Below, piece by piece: positions 50,201-56,654 of a stretch of DNA of 56,654 nt. The DNA comes from Deltaproteobacteria bacterium (lineage in GTDB: Bacteria > Myxococcota_A > UBA9042): assembly GCA_016218865.1 (NCBI GenBank), contig JACRCU010000484.1, forward strand, positions 1-56,654, read 5' to 3'. The position numbers were made by a program, and so were the translations under genes. Position 1 is the stretch's first letter. Every line of letters begins with the position of its first letter. The notes beneath the pieces were generated by a model, which saw nothing but the letters and a program-made list of their open reading frames with translations, was not told the DNA's origin and did no database searches.

Positions 50201-52738
50201 ATCGGACAGTGTCGCGAATGCACCCGGCAAGACCGACTGAGTCACTGGCAGCTTCTTGTCCCATACCACGCCACCCGTAGAATCGAAGCGAACCAGCCAC
50301 GGCTGATAGTCCGTCTGAAGGCCGGAGCTGTGCCGCAGACCCAGAGCCAGCAGGCCGCCGTCGCTGGCCGCGATCGCCGCAACGAAGCCCTGGTCCTTGC
50401 CGTCTTCGTAGAAGTACTTCCGTGGCCCCTGCGCCTTGAGATTGGTATCGATGCGCTGCAGATAGCCGCCACCGTGATTTCCTGCACCAGAATGGCCCAA
50501 CAAGCAGAACTGGCTGCCGCAGGGTGCGATGGCGTTGACGTCCGTGGGATAGGCGTTGGGAAAGTACCGCGCGCTTCCGAGTTGGATGATGCCGCTGGCG
50601 CTGACGTTGATGTCCGCGATGGTAGCGTCAGGGTGGGCACCACCGCTGGGAAGGGTGCTGGCGCCGCCGACGAGCCACGTACCGTTGGCGAACGCGTGAA
50701 CGGTATTGAACACCATCGTCGTGCCAGGCGTGCCGAGGAACTTCTGGTCGATGAGTTCGCCTTCGGCGTCGATCGTGACCGCCCAGCCGCGGACGTCGGT
50801 CGGGTAGCCCTTGACAGAGCTTTGGCCGACCGCCAATGCTCGGCCATCGCCAATATCGACGACGCCGCTGAACAGCGAGTATGCCGTGCCGGCACCGTAG
50901 GTCCTCAGCCAGACGATCTTGCCGTCGTCTCGGACCCTGGCCGCCCAGCCGGCGTCCGTCGCCGCGCCCGTGCCCTTGCTGGCCTGGCCGATCACCAGGA
51001 ATCCGTCCGCATACGCGGCGGTTGCGCCGGCTGCCACCGCGGTCTTGAAGCCCGGTATGGCGAATTCCACAGGCCCGAGCGCGGGTCCGCCCGCAACGCA
51101 CTTTCCGCCCTTGCAGCTATCCCCGAGCGTGCAAGCACTGCCATCCTGGCAAGCATCGCCATCCGCGACGGCGACGACCACGCAACCCTTGGTCACGTCA
51201 CAGCTATCCTTGGTGCAATCGTTTCCATCGTCACAGTTCTTCAGGCCGCCCGCCAAGCACTTGCCCTCGACGCAGCTGTCGCTGACGGTGCACGGATTGC
51301 CGTCGTCGCAGGCACCACTGGATTTGGTGACGTGCGTGCAGCCCTTGCTGCTGTCGCAGGCGTCGTCGGTGCAGGCGTTGCCGTCGTTGCAGTCGAACTT
51401 GACTCCGGGCGTGCAGGTGCCGCCGGTGCAGGTGTCGGCCAGCGTACAGGCGTCGCCGTCGCTGCAGGCCGCGCCGGTCTGGGTGACGCTGACGCAGCCC
51501 TGGGCGGGGTCGCACTGGTCGGTCGTACAGCCCTTGCCGTCGTCGCAGTTGACCAGCTTGCCCCCGGCACACAGACCTGCGGCGCAGACATCGCCGGTTG
51601 TGCAAGCGCTGCCGTCGCTGCACGGCGCCTGATTGTTGACGAAGGTGCAGCCCTTGGCAGGGTCGCAGCTGTCGTCTGTGCAGGGGTTGCCGTCGCCGCA
51701 GGCCGTCGCGGCTGAACTGGTGCACGCGCCCGCGAGGTCGCAGTGGTCGCCCGCGGTGCAAGCGTCGCCATCACTGCAGGAGGCCCCGACCATCGGGTCG
51801 TTGGCGCAGCCCTTCAGCGGATCGCAATGGTCGAACGTGCAAACCTTGCCGTCGTCGCAGGCTTTGGGCTCGCTGCCCGCGCAGGCCTTGGCGCCGTCGC
51901 AGGCCGATTGCAGCGTGCAGGCATTGCCGTCGTCGCAAGCCGCGCCCTTGGCGGTGGCCTTGAACTCGCAGCCGGTCGCGGGGTTGCAGGTGTCGTCGGT
52001 GCAGGCATTGCCGTCGCTGCAGGCCACCGCCGTGCCGCCACTGCACGCGCCGGTTTGGCAGGACTCGCCAGCGGTGCAGGCGTTCCCATCGCTGCAGGCC
52101 CCCGTCGTGGCCGCGTGCGCGCACCCCTTGGCTGCGTCGCAGCTGTCGACGGTACAGGGGTTGTTGTCACTGCAGTCTACGATTCCGGTGTGGCCACACG
52201 TTCCTGACTTGCAGGCATCGCCAGTGGTACAGGCATCGCCGTCATCGCAGGCGGCGGAGTTGGCGGGATGGGCACAACCGGCCGACTTGTCGCAGGCCGG
52301 ATCATCGGTGCAGGGATTGTTATCCGCGCACACGACGGCGTTGCCGCCCTTGCAGGTGCCACCCTGGCACGTGTCGCCGCTGGTGCACGCGTCACCGTCG
52401 TCGCACGCGCCGGATGTTGGAGTGTTGATGCAGCCCGTGCCCGGGGAGCAGGTGTCCTTGGTGCAGATATTGTCGTCGTCGCAGTCACTGCAGGCGTTCG
52501 TGTCCGCGGTTTCGGCATCCGTGTCTTGGACTTGGCCATTGCCAGCGCCGGTTGCACAAATGGGCACGCCGCCGGCGTCGACCAAGTGGTAGCCGGCAGG
52601 GCAGCCAATCTTGGGCTCGGCACTGCAACCTGCGCCAAGAAGGCATAGCGTGGCAACCACCGCTTTGAGTAGAGGTTGGAGGCGGAAGAGCGGGCGATAC
52701 CAGCAGGCACCCGATGTTTTCGTCGCGGAGTCAGCCAT
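47264..52738 (-). CDS. Giant (1824 aa) lipoprotein: Cys-rich repeat array plus three propeller-like domains
   Basis: Lipobox LLGAGCSAEP; about 18 alternating N-terminal Cys repeats (CxDGNxCTxDxCDxxxGC / ACxDGxACTxGDxCxxGxC); further dyads between SBBP/delta-60-like propeller segments (VIGQASKGTGAATDAGWAARVRDDGKIVWLRTYG...). Confidence 0.88.
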   Translation of the reverse strand: MADSATKTSGACWYRPLFRLQPLLKAVVATLCLLGAGCSAEPKIGCPAGYHLVDAGGVPICATGAGNGQVQDTDAETADTNACSDCDDDNICTKDTCSPGTGCINTPTSGACDDGDACTSGDTCQGGTCKGGNAVVCADNNPCTDDPACDKSAGCAHPANSAACDDGDACTTGDACKSGTCGHTGIVDCSDNNPCTVDSCDAAKGCAHAATTGACSDGNACTAGESCQTGACSGGTAVACSDGNACTDDTCNPATGCEFKATAKGAACDDGNACTLQSACDGAKACAGSEPKACDDGKVCTFDHCDPLKGCANDPMVGASCSDGDACTAGDHCDLAGACTSSAATACGDGNPCTDDSCDPAKGCTFVNNQAPCSDGSACTTGDVCAAGLCAGGKLVNCDDGKGCTTDQCDPAQGCVSVTQTGAACSDGDACTLADTCTGGTCTPGVKFDCNDGNACTDDACDSSKGCTHVTKSSGACDDGNPCTVSDSCVEGKCLAGGLKNCDDGNDCTKDSCDVTKGCVVVAVADGDACQDGSACTLGDSCKGGKCVAGGPALGPVEFAIPGFKTAVAAGATAAYADGFLVIGQASKGTGAATDAGWAARVRDDGKIVWLRTYGAGTAYSLFSGVVDIGDGRALAVGQSSVKGYPTDVRGWAVTIDAEGELIDQKFLGTPGTTMVFNTVHAFANGTWLVGGASTLPSGGAHPDATIADINVSASGIIQLGSARYFPNAYPTDVNAIAPCGSQFCLLGHSGAGNHGGGYLQRIDTNLKAQGPRKYFYEDGKDQGFVAAIAASDGGLLALGLRHSSGLQTDYQPWLVRFDSTGGVVWDKKLPVTQSVLPGAFATLSDDSFMLAGYTFAGTASGEAQLWFAKINGLGAELWHSEFGGAGAQLGYVVVALPSGGVVVAGSDGNKGIGLALRVNDLGNTDCGKLGVCDGKSLADCDDGLPCTADTCDDKTGCKHSNLADGSACDDGKPCTTDGNCLSGKCQAGAPSLFETTFPALGGGFLKRTKWLDSRRAVAVGARAGTGGADLWVVGMDDAGAVKWQPNLAGIDYEGASALDVGGETVVVGGSRTAQGTDKGLVAKITWGEAVASLGPVQVSYPGANDESIAAVVARSDGGVAYCGTTQPAEVKSVDHAWFGIVDNLGGVKPNIYLGSGQGTEAEAMLEVQGDTTKYLLVGRDGSSTADPDPWAAMVTETGETLWKRRYFGSGVVAMSVVAVPGGYFMAGGASGSLPSGTVWLARCDLYGNLMWASEPKLPLTASYGRIAAFDTDKLVLVGADKQAPDQGSSVAAVLDHQGNALWASVLGSASGPNVLWDVAPTPAGIGLLAVGSTASKGAASSGWAIRADAFGHTACADAGSCAEKLPAACDDGEPCTADGCDGKAGCSHVALVDKAPCDDGDACTAGDICAGGTCAGASEAFGVALVPGTVQTLADVALSPSGVVVAAGVVATGKPADSYDSEIHAFGADGKEMSGYPRSIALPEADYLTAIETNSDSIIAVGSRQDGANGSNARVVRMPLVVGQPTSFDLSLGKAGQDGANDVAIAPDGTAWLAGFTPNNITSGLYSGWVVGVSPAGVPSYFVYAEADWSDQFQGIGLDGSGNRAMAGFRRSQAANNGIDVALVVATKPDGTVIFSQTYPGLGASAAASVWPGKDGSGWLVAGTRTANFGNKESKFILIRLNSGGVVQWEKQIGTSTLLSYNRGTLLSDGSVLLAGYDVVGGNAHGLVIKTTIEGLPLWSRSLAGYPAIGNSRVNGAAELPNGAIVLAGIEEAKGKGMLARLDPWGNATCTACAGLTPDSCNDGDPTTLDLCDPAKGCVHIPN
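51080..52510 (-). repeat. Coding array of ~18 Cys-rich repeats (about 9 B-A dyads)
   Basis: Alternating CDDxNPCTxDxCDxxxGCxx and ACDDGDACTxGDxCxxGxCxGG units in the translated minus strand. Confidence 0.85.
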
Positions 52739-52780
52739 GAGAACCCCCTTGAACCTTGCGGATGTGGCCGCACCAAGGAA

Positions 52781-53872
52781 CTAGAAACGCCATGCCAACG
52801 CGGCACCAGACCTGTTCGGCATCACTTGGAATACAGACGTATTTTCCGAATGTTCAGGCCAAAGAGCCAGTACCGCGCTGGCCACCGCCAGTGCACCGGC
52901 GCCTGCCGCGGCGCCCCACATAGCCCCAATGTCGGCCTCGCGCTGACGCAGCTCAGGATACGAAATGCGTGTAAGATCATAGGTATCGCTGGAAGGAAAC
53001 TTCGCGTCGTTGAGGCTGTTGTATTGCAGCAGTGCAGCTGTCGCCACACCGATTGCCACGGCTCCGGCCGCAACCGCAGCCCATCGAACCATGGAACGGC
53101 TGGCAGCCGGAGCCGCCGCACATTCGGCTTGGCTCGCGATCGCGGTGCAGCTGGTCGCCGCAGCTTCGCCGGCCGCCGGCAGCATCGCGACGCGAGCCGC
53201 ACAGGCCTGCTTGGCTTGTTGCAGTGCATTGTTGTGCGCTGCAAGGCGATCCGCCGCACAAGCGGTTTCCGCCAAACACGACGACGACGACGCCACCGCA
53301 TGGTCGGCAAGGGCAAGTTGCTGGTCCACCGGAAGGTCGGCGGCCTTGCCGCATTCCAGCCACTTGGCTGCGGCCGAGCAGGACTGCTTGCGCTCATCGA
53401 AGGCAGCGGCCACGGCGTCGCAGGGAAGCTCACAAATCTCTTTGGTTGCTGCCCTGTTGCAGGCCTCGCGCACCGCTGGCGTCTGCAGGATGTCCGCCAC
53501 GATCGCGAACGAGCTGCGCCGGGCGCAGGCGGCAACGGCCATGGAGGCGTGCTGTCCGCACAAGGCCGGCTGATGGCGGTTGGCCTGGGCGGCGGCGTAC
53601 CAGAGCTCGATGGCCTTGGCCAGACGCAGCATACGGCCGCGCTCTCCCAGTGCCACGGCGCGAACCGACAATTCGTCGTGAAGCGCGGCCGCTTCGCCAT
53701 ACCTGCGGGCGGCCTCGAACTCGTTGGCCTGTTTCACCACAGGCGCGAGACACGCCACCTCGCCCGCAGCAATGCACTGCTCGGCTTCGCTGTCGAGCGC
53801 CGCGGCCTGGCCGGCATCGAAGACGATGGCAAGGAGGGCAAGAGCTAGCGCATAGACGAGCCGTGTGGGCAT
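52781..53872 (-). CDS. Cys-rich exported/membrane hypothetical protein
   Basis: Signal peptide MPTRLVYALALALLAIVFDAGQAAA; multiple Cys; two C-terminal hydrophobic segments (MVRWAAVAAGAVAIGVATAALL; MWGAAAGAGALAVASAVLALW). Confidence 0.75.
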   Translation of the reverse strand: MPTRLVYALALALLAIVFDAGQAAALDSEAEQCIAAGEVACLAPVVKQANEFEAARRYGEAAALHDELSVRAVALGERGRMLRLAKAIELWYAAAQANRHQPALCGQHASMAVAACARRSSFAIVADILQTPAVREACNRAATKEICELPCDAVAAAFDERKQSCSAAAKWLECGKAADLPVDQQLALADHAVASSSSCLAETACAADRLAAHNNALQQAKQACAARVAMLPAAGEAAATSCTAIASQAECAAAPAASRSMVRWAAVAAGAVAIGVATAALLQYNSLNDAKFPSSDTYDLTRISYPELRQREADIGAMWGAAAGAGALAVASAVLALWPEHSENTSVFQVMPNRSGAALAWRF

Positions 53873-53926
53873 CGTGACCTCAGGCGGCGAACAGGTGCCG
53901 GCAACGTTCCGACGAGTGTATACCTG

Positions 53927-53943
53927 AGCAAGATGCGTGCCAA
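53927..53943 (-). promoter_or_regulatory. Sigma54 (-24/-12) promoter
   Basis: Minus strand TTGGCACG-CATC-TTGCT, GG to GC offset 12, about 55 bp before the start codon at 53872. Confidence 0.85.
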
Positions 53944-54150
53944 CGTGGGGGGATTAACCTTCACCTCATTCTAATTACAGACTATCTCGTTCGCTGGCCG
54001 GCGCGCGCAGCCAGACCTGGCCCCGCGCCGCCCCCAGCGACACACCTCGCCCAAGGGCTATCGGCGGGACGGCGGCCACGCGCGAACAAAAGACGATAGG
54101 ATTTCGCTATGTTTCGGGTCGAGACAGCATTCCGACGGGCAGGACTGCCG

Positions 54151-54191
54151 CGTGACCTCGCCGTGACCATGCCACGCCCATGCCACGTGAC
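54151..54191 (-). promoter_or_regulatory. Cluster of CGTGRC/GYCACG half-sites (candidate activator enhancer) upstream of the - strand sigma54 promoter
   Basis: CGTGAC 54151, CGTGAC 54162, GCCACG 54171, GCCACG 54182, CGTGAC 54186; 11-bp spacing within each like-oriented pair; contains TGCCACGTGACA. Confidence 0.5.
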
Positions 54192-54258
54192 AGATTGGGT
54201 GGCCAAGAGATCCCCGCCGTTCCCTAGAAGCGCCCCACCGCATCCCGGGGCAAACCCG

Positions 54259-56433
54259 TCAATGGCAAAGCGGATCACTAGGGAAACAGTCGCACAGGTC
54301 TTCCAAGCTCGCCTTGTTCCTATCGACGATGCAGTGGCAGCGGTAGTCCTTGTGCGATGGGCAACGCGTTTTCGCGCACTTGCACCATGGGCCGTGGGGC
54401 GGTCCCGCAGCTGGCGCGGCACAGTCGAAGTCCCGGCATGGACAGTGCGCGGAGTCGGCGTCGGGGCACTTGTCGCACCACGCCTTCACGTTCGGGCAGA
54501 ACTGAGCGCACAAGACGGCCGGATCGGAGGATTTGCACGGGTCTGGGGGTGGACACCGCGCCGGATCGCGGTCGACGCACGCTTTGCACCATTCCGCATT
54601 GGGCGCATCCGAGCAGTTGGAGCAGTAAAGCTCCTTGGACTTCGAGGCGCAGGTGCTGCACCAGTGCGAGCGGTCGTCGGCGCAAAATTGCTTGCAAAAC
54701 AGCGCGGGATCCTGGGCCTTGCACGGATCGTCCGACGGACACTTGGACGAGTCCGTGTGCGGACACGACTTGCACCAGCGGGTCTGGTCCTCGGGGCAAA
54801 ATTGCCTGCAGAAAACCGCCGCATCCTGCGACTTGCATGGTTCGCAGCGGTCCTGCCAGTGCTTGGCAAAGGGGCTGGATTTGCAGCGGGTGCACCAATC
54901 CTGGCTGTCGGTCAGGCAACTTCCGCAGAAGATGGCCGGGTCCTTGCTCTGGCATGGAGGTGGCGGTGGTGGCGGCGGGGGGTATCCACCACCGGGCGAC
55001 GGCTTCTCATCCTCCCGGCCGCCGCAGTCATCCGCATCGCAAGCGTCGGTGTCGCCACCACAATCACCGTCGTCCACGCAATCGCCAGAGTCCGCGTCGT
55101 CTCCCGTGTCGGTGTATGATTCGGTTTCCGTGTCCGCGTCCGGAGGACTCACGCTGTCGGGCTCGTGGCTTCCTGTCCCGTACCACACGATCGCCACGAC
55201 GACTGCAACGACCAGCGCCAACAGCGCGGCGACTACCAGCGCCGGCACGCCGGACTTGCCGGAAGCTGACGCGATACCTTGGGTTGTCTCCGGAGCCTCG
55301 CCGGGGGGAGCAACTACTGGGGCAGTCTGGCTTGGAACAGGTGGAGTTGGCGTGACCGGCTTGCGAAGGGGCGCCGGCATGGGTGCCGTTGGCGGCTCTG
55401 GAGGCAGCGGCTGCGACGCCAGAACGGGCGCGATCGGTGCCGGGGTGACCGGCAGGGCGCGCTGCGGAGCGGGCTCGGCAAGCCACTGCTCCAGGGCGGC
55501 GCGCATCGCAGCAGCGGACTCGAAACGGTCGTCCGGCGACTTGGCCAGAGCCCGCGCCACCAAGGCCTCCAGCCGCGGGTCGATGCCTGGGACGAATTCA
55601 GACAGTGCCAAAGGCTGCGCATGGACATGGGCAAAGCACAGCGCGATTTGGTCTGTGGCCATGTACGGCTGCTGGCCGGTCAGGCAGCGAAACAGTATAA
55701 TTCCAAGCGAATAGAGATCCGAGCGACCATCCATCGCCGTGCCCATCACCTGCTCTGGGCTCATGTAGTGCGGCGTTCCAAAGATCGTACCGGTTTGCGT
55801 GAGCGCCGCCTGGCCGACATTGCGCAACGCCTTGGCGATGCCCCAGTCGATGACTTTGACGAACGGCTCGTCCTCGCCGCCGATGTCGCACAAGAAGATG
55901 TTGTCCGGCTTCAAGTCGCGGTGGACGAAATTCTTGCTGTGCGCTTCTTGCAGGGACTTGAGAACCTGGACAGCCACCTTGACCGCGTGGCGCGGCTCCA
56001 AGCGTTGGTGGCCCGCCAAATCCCGTTCCAGCACATGGCCGTTCAGGAATTCCATGGCCATGTAGAGGTCGCCTTCGGGCGTCACGCCGGAGTCGAATAC
56101 GCGAACCGTGTTGGGGTGGCTCAGTTTCGCCGTGATGACAGCTTCGGCAAGGAAGCGCGCCTCGGTTTCCTTGTTCTGCTGCAAGCCAGGGCGCAGCAGC
56201 TTGATGGCATATTCTTGTTTATTGTTAATATGATAGGCAACATAGACGACACCAAATCCGCCGCGACTGAGCTCGCGGGTGACCCGGTAGCGACCAGCGA
56301 TGAGGCCGCCAACGCGCGGGAGGCTCGGACTGGTGGCTTCGGCGGTGGGAGTGCCATCGTTTGGACAATTCGCCTCGTCCGTGAGCGTCTCGCAAAGCGG
56401 ACAGACACGCTGAGGCAGGTGCGGCTGGTCCAC
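54259..56433 (-). CDS. Receptor Ser/Thr protein kinase with Cys-rich ectodomain
   Basis: Kinase motifs GRYRVTRELSRGGFGVVYVAYH, YAIKLL, FVHRDLKPDNIFL, VIDWGIAKAL, GTPHYMSPEQ, DGRSDLYSLGIILF; TM VPALVVAALLALVVAVVVAIVWYG; four CxxxDPAxxCxxFC...WCxxC repeats. Confidence 0.94.
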   Translation of the reverse strand: MDQPHLPQRVCPLCETLTDEANCPNDGTPTAEATSPSLPRVGGLIAGRYRVTRELSRGGFGVVYVAYHINNKQEYAIKLLRPGLQQNKETEARFLAEAVITAKLSHPNTVRVFDSGVTPEGDLYMAMEFLNGHVLERDLAGHQRLEPRHAVKVAVQVLKSLQEAHSKNFVHRDLKPDNIFLCDIGGEDEPFVKVIDWGIAKALRNVGQAALTQTGTIFGTPHYMSPEQVMGTAMDGRSDLYSLGIILFRCLTGQQPYMATDQIALCFAHVHAQPLALSEFVPGIDPRLEALVARALAKSPDDRFESAAAMRAALEQWLAEPAPQRALPVTPAPIAPVLASQPLPPEPPTAPMPAPLRKPVTPTPPVPSQTAPVVAPPGEAPETTQGIASASGKSGVPALVVAALLALVVAVVVAIVWYGTGSHEPDSVSPPDADTETESYTDTGDDADSGDCVDDGDCGGDTDACDADDCGGREDEKPSPGGGYPPPPPPPPPCQSKDPAIFCGSCLTDSQDWCTRCKSSPFAKHWQDRCEPCKSQDAAVFCRQFCPEDQTRWCKSCPHTDSSKCPSDDPCKAQDPALFCKQFCADDRSHWCSTCASKSKELYCSNCSDAPNAEWCKACVDRDPARCPPPDPCKSSDPAVLCAQFCPNVKAWCDKCPDADSAHCPCRDFDCAAPAAGPPHGPWCKCAKTRCPSHKDYRCHCIVDRNKASLEDLCDCFPSDPLCH

Positions 56434-56654
56434 GATGGAAGTTCCTCGCTTGGCGATCTGGCCAGAGCTTAGCCGTGGGTCGCAGGGAGGGCAAGCGGCG
56501 TTATTTTTGGATCTTTGGGAGCACCGCAGTTCGCCCGTCGCGCTGCCGTCTCACAGTGCCGCCCAGAACGAGCGATCCGACCGCATGGGTTTTTTGCGGG
56601 CGGCCCTGTCCTCTGGGTGGGGCGCAAGCGAGCGCCTACAGCGACTCGCCGCGC

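Noticed and set aside
50099-51715. 538-aa plus-strand ORF inside the giant minus-strand gene
   Set aside because: Shadow of the Cys-rich repeat gene; no coherent domain.
51080-52510. Regularly spaced repeats that could look like a CRISPR array
   Set aside because: Repeats are degenerate, in-frame and encode Cys-rich protein units; no identical 24-40 bp repeats with unique spacers and no cas genes.
54109-55119. 336-aa plus-strand ORF opposite the receptor kinase ectodomain
   Set aside because: Arg/Gly/Ala shadow translation; the Cys-repeat pattern is clearly on the minus strand.

Overview
High-GC (~68% by eye) bacterial chromosome segment, densely coding, probably Myxococcota or a related deltaproteobacterial lineage (inference from protein style: DUF3857/transglutaminase proteins, FG-GAP lipoproteins, receptor Ser/Thr kinase, FHA-sigma54 regulator, CDDGNPCT-type Cys-rich proteins). 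The first ~44 kb mixes housekeeping genes (RlmD/TrmA-like methyltransferase, coaX, queE, panC, panB, acyl-CoA carboxylase beta, POT/MFS transporters, M16 and M23 peptidases) with less ordinary genes: an SsnA/YgfK-like pair, a TPR-APH fusion, an orphan PAAR protein, and an orphan protein that reads as a circularly permuted tandem-BMC (EutL-like) shell protein. The most interesting region is ~43.1-56.4 kb. It holds an FHA-domain sigma54 activator, a receptor Ser/Thr kinase with a novel four-repeat Cys-rich ectodomain, a giant (1824 aa) Cys-repeat/propeller-like lipoprotein, a C-type-lectin/fibrinogen-like Cys-rich lipoprotein, and two sequence-perfect -24/-12 sigma54 promoters. Each promoter has, about 185-250 bp upstream, a dense cluster of the same CGTGRC/GYCACG half-site. 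I propose this as a phospho-signalling, sigma54-driven, Cys-rich surface-protein system. No tRNA, rRNA, CRISPR, transposase or phage genes were recognised. All calls were made by reading the sequence and supplied translations; no searches were run.
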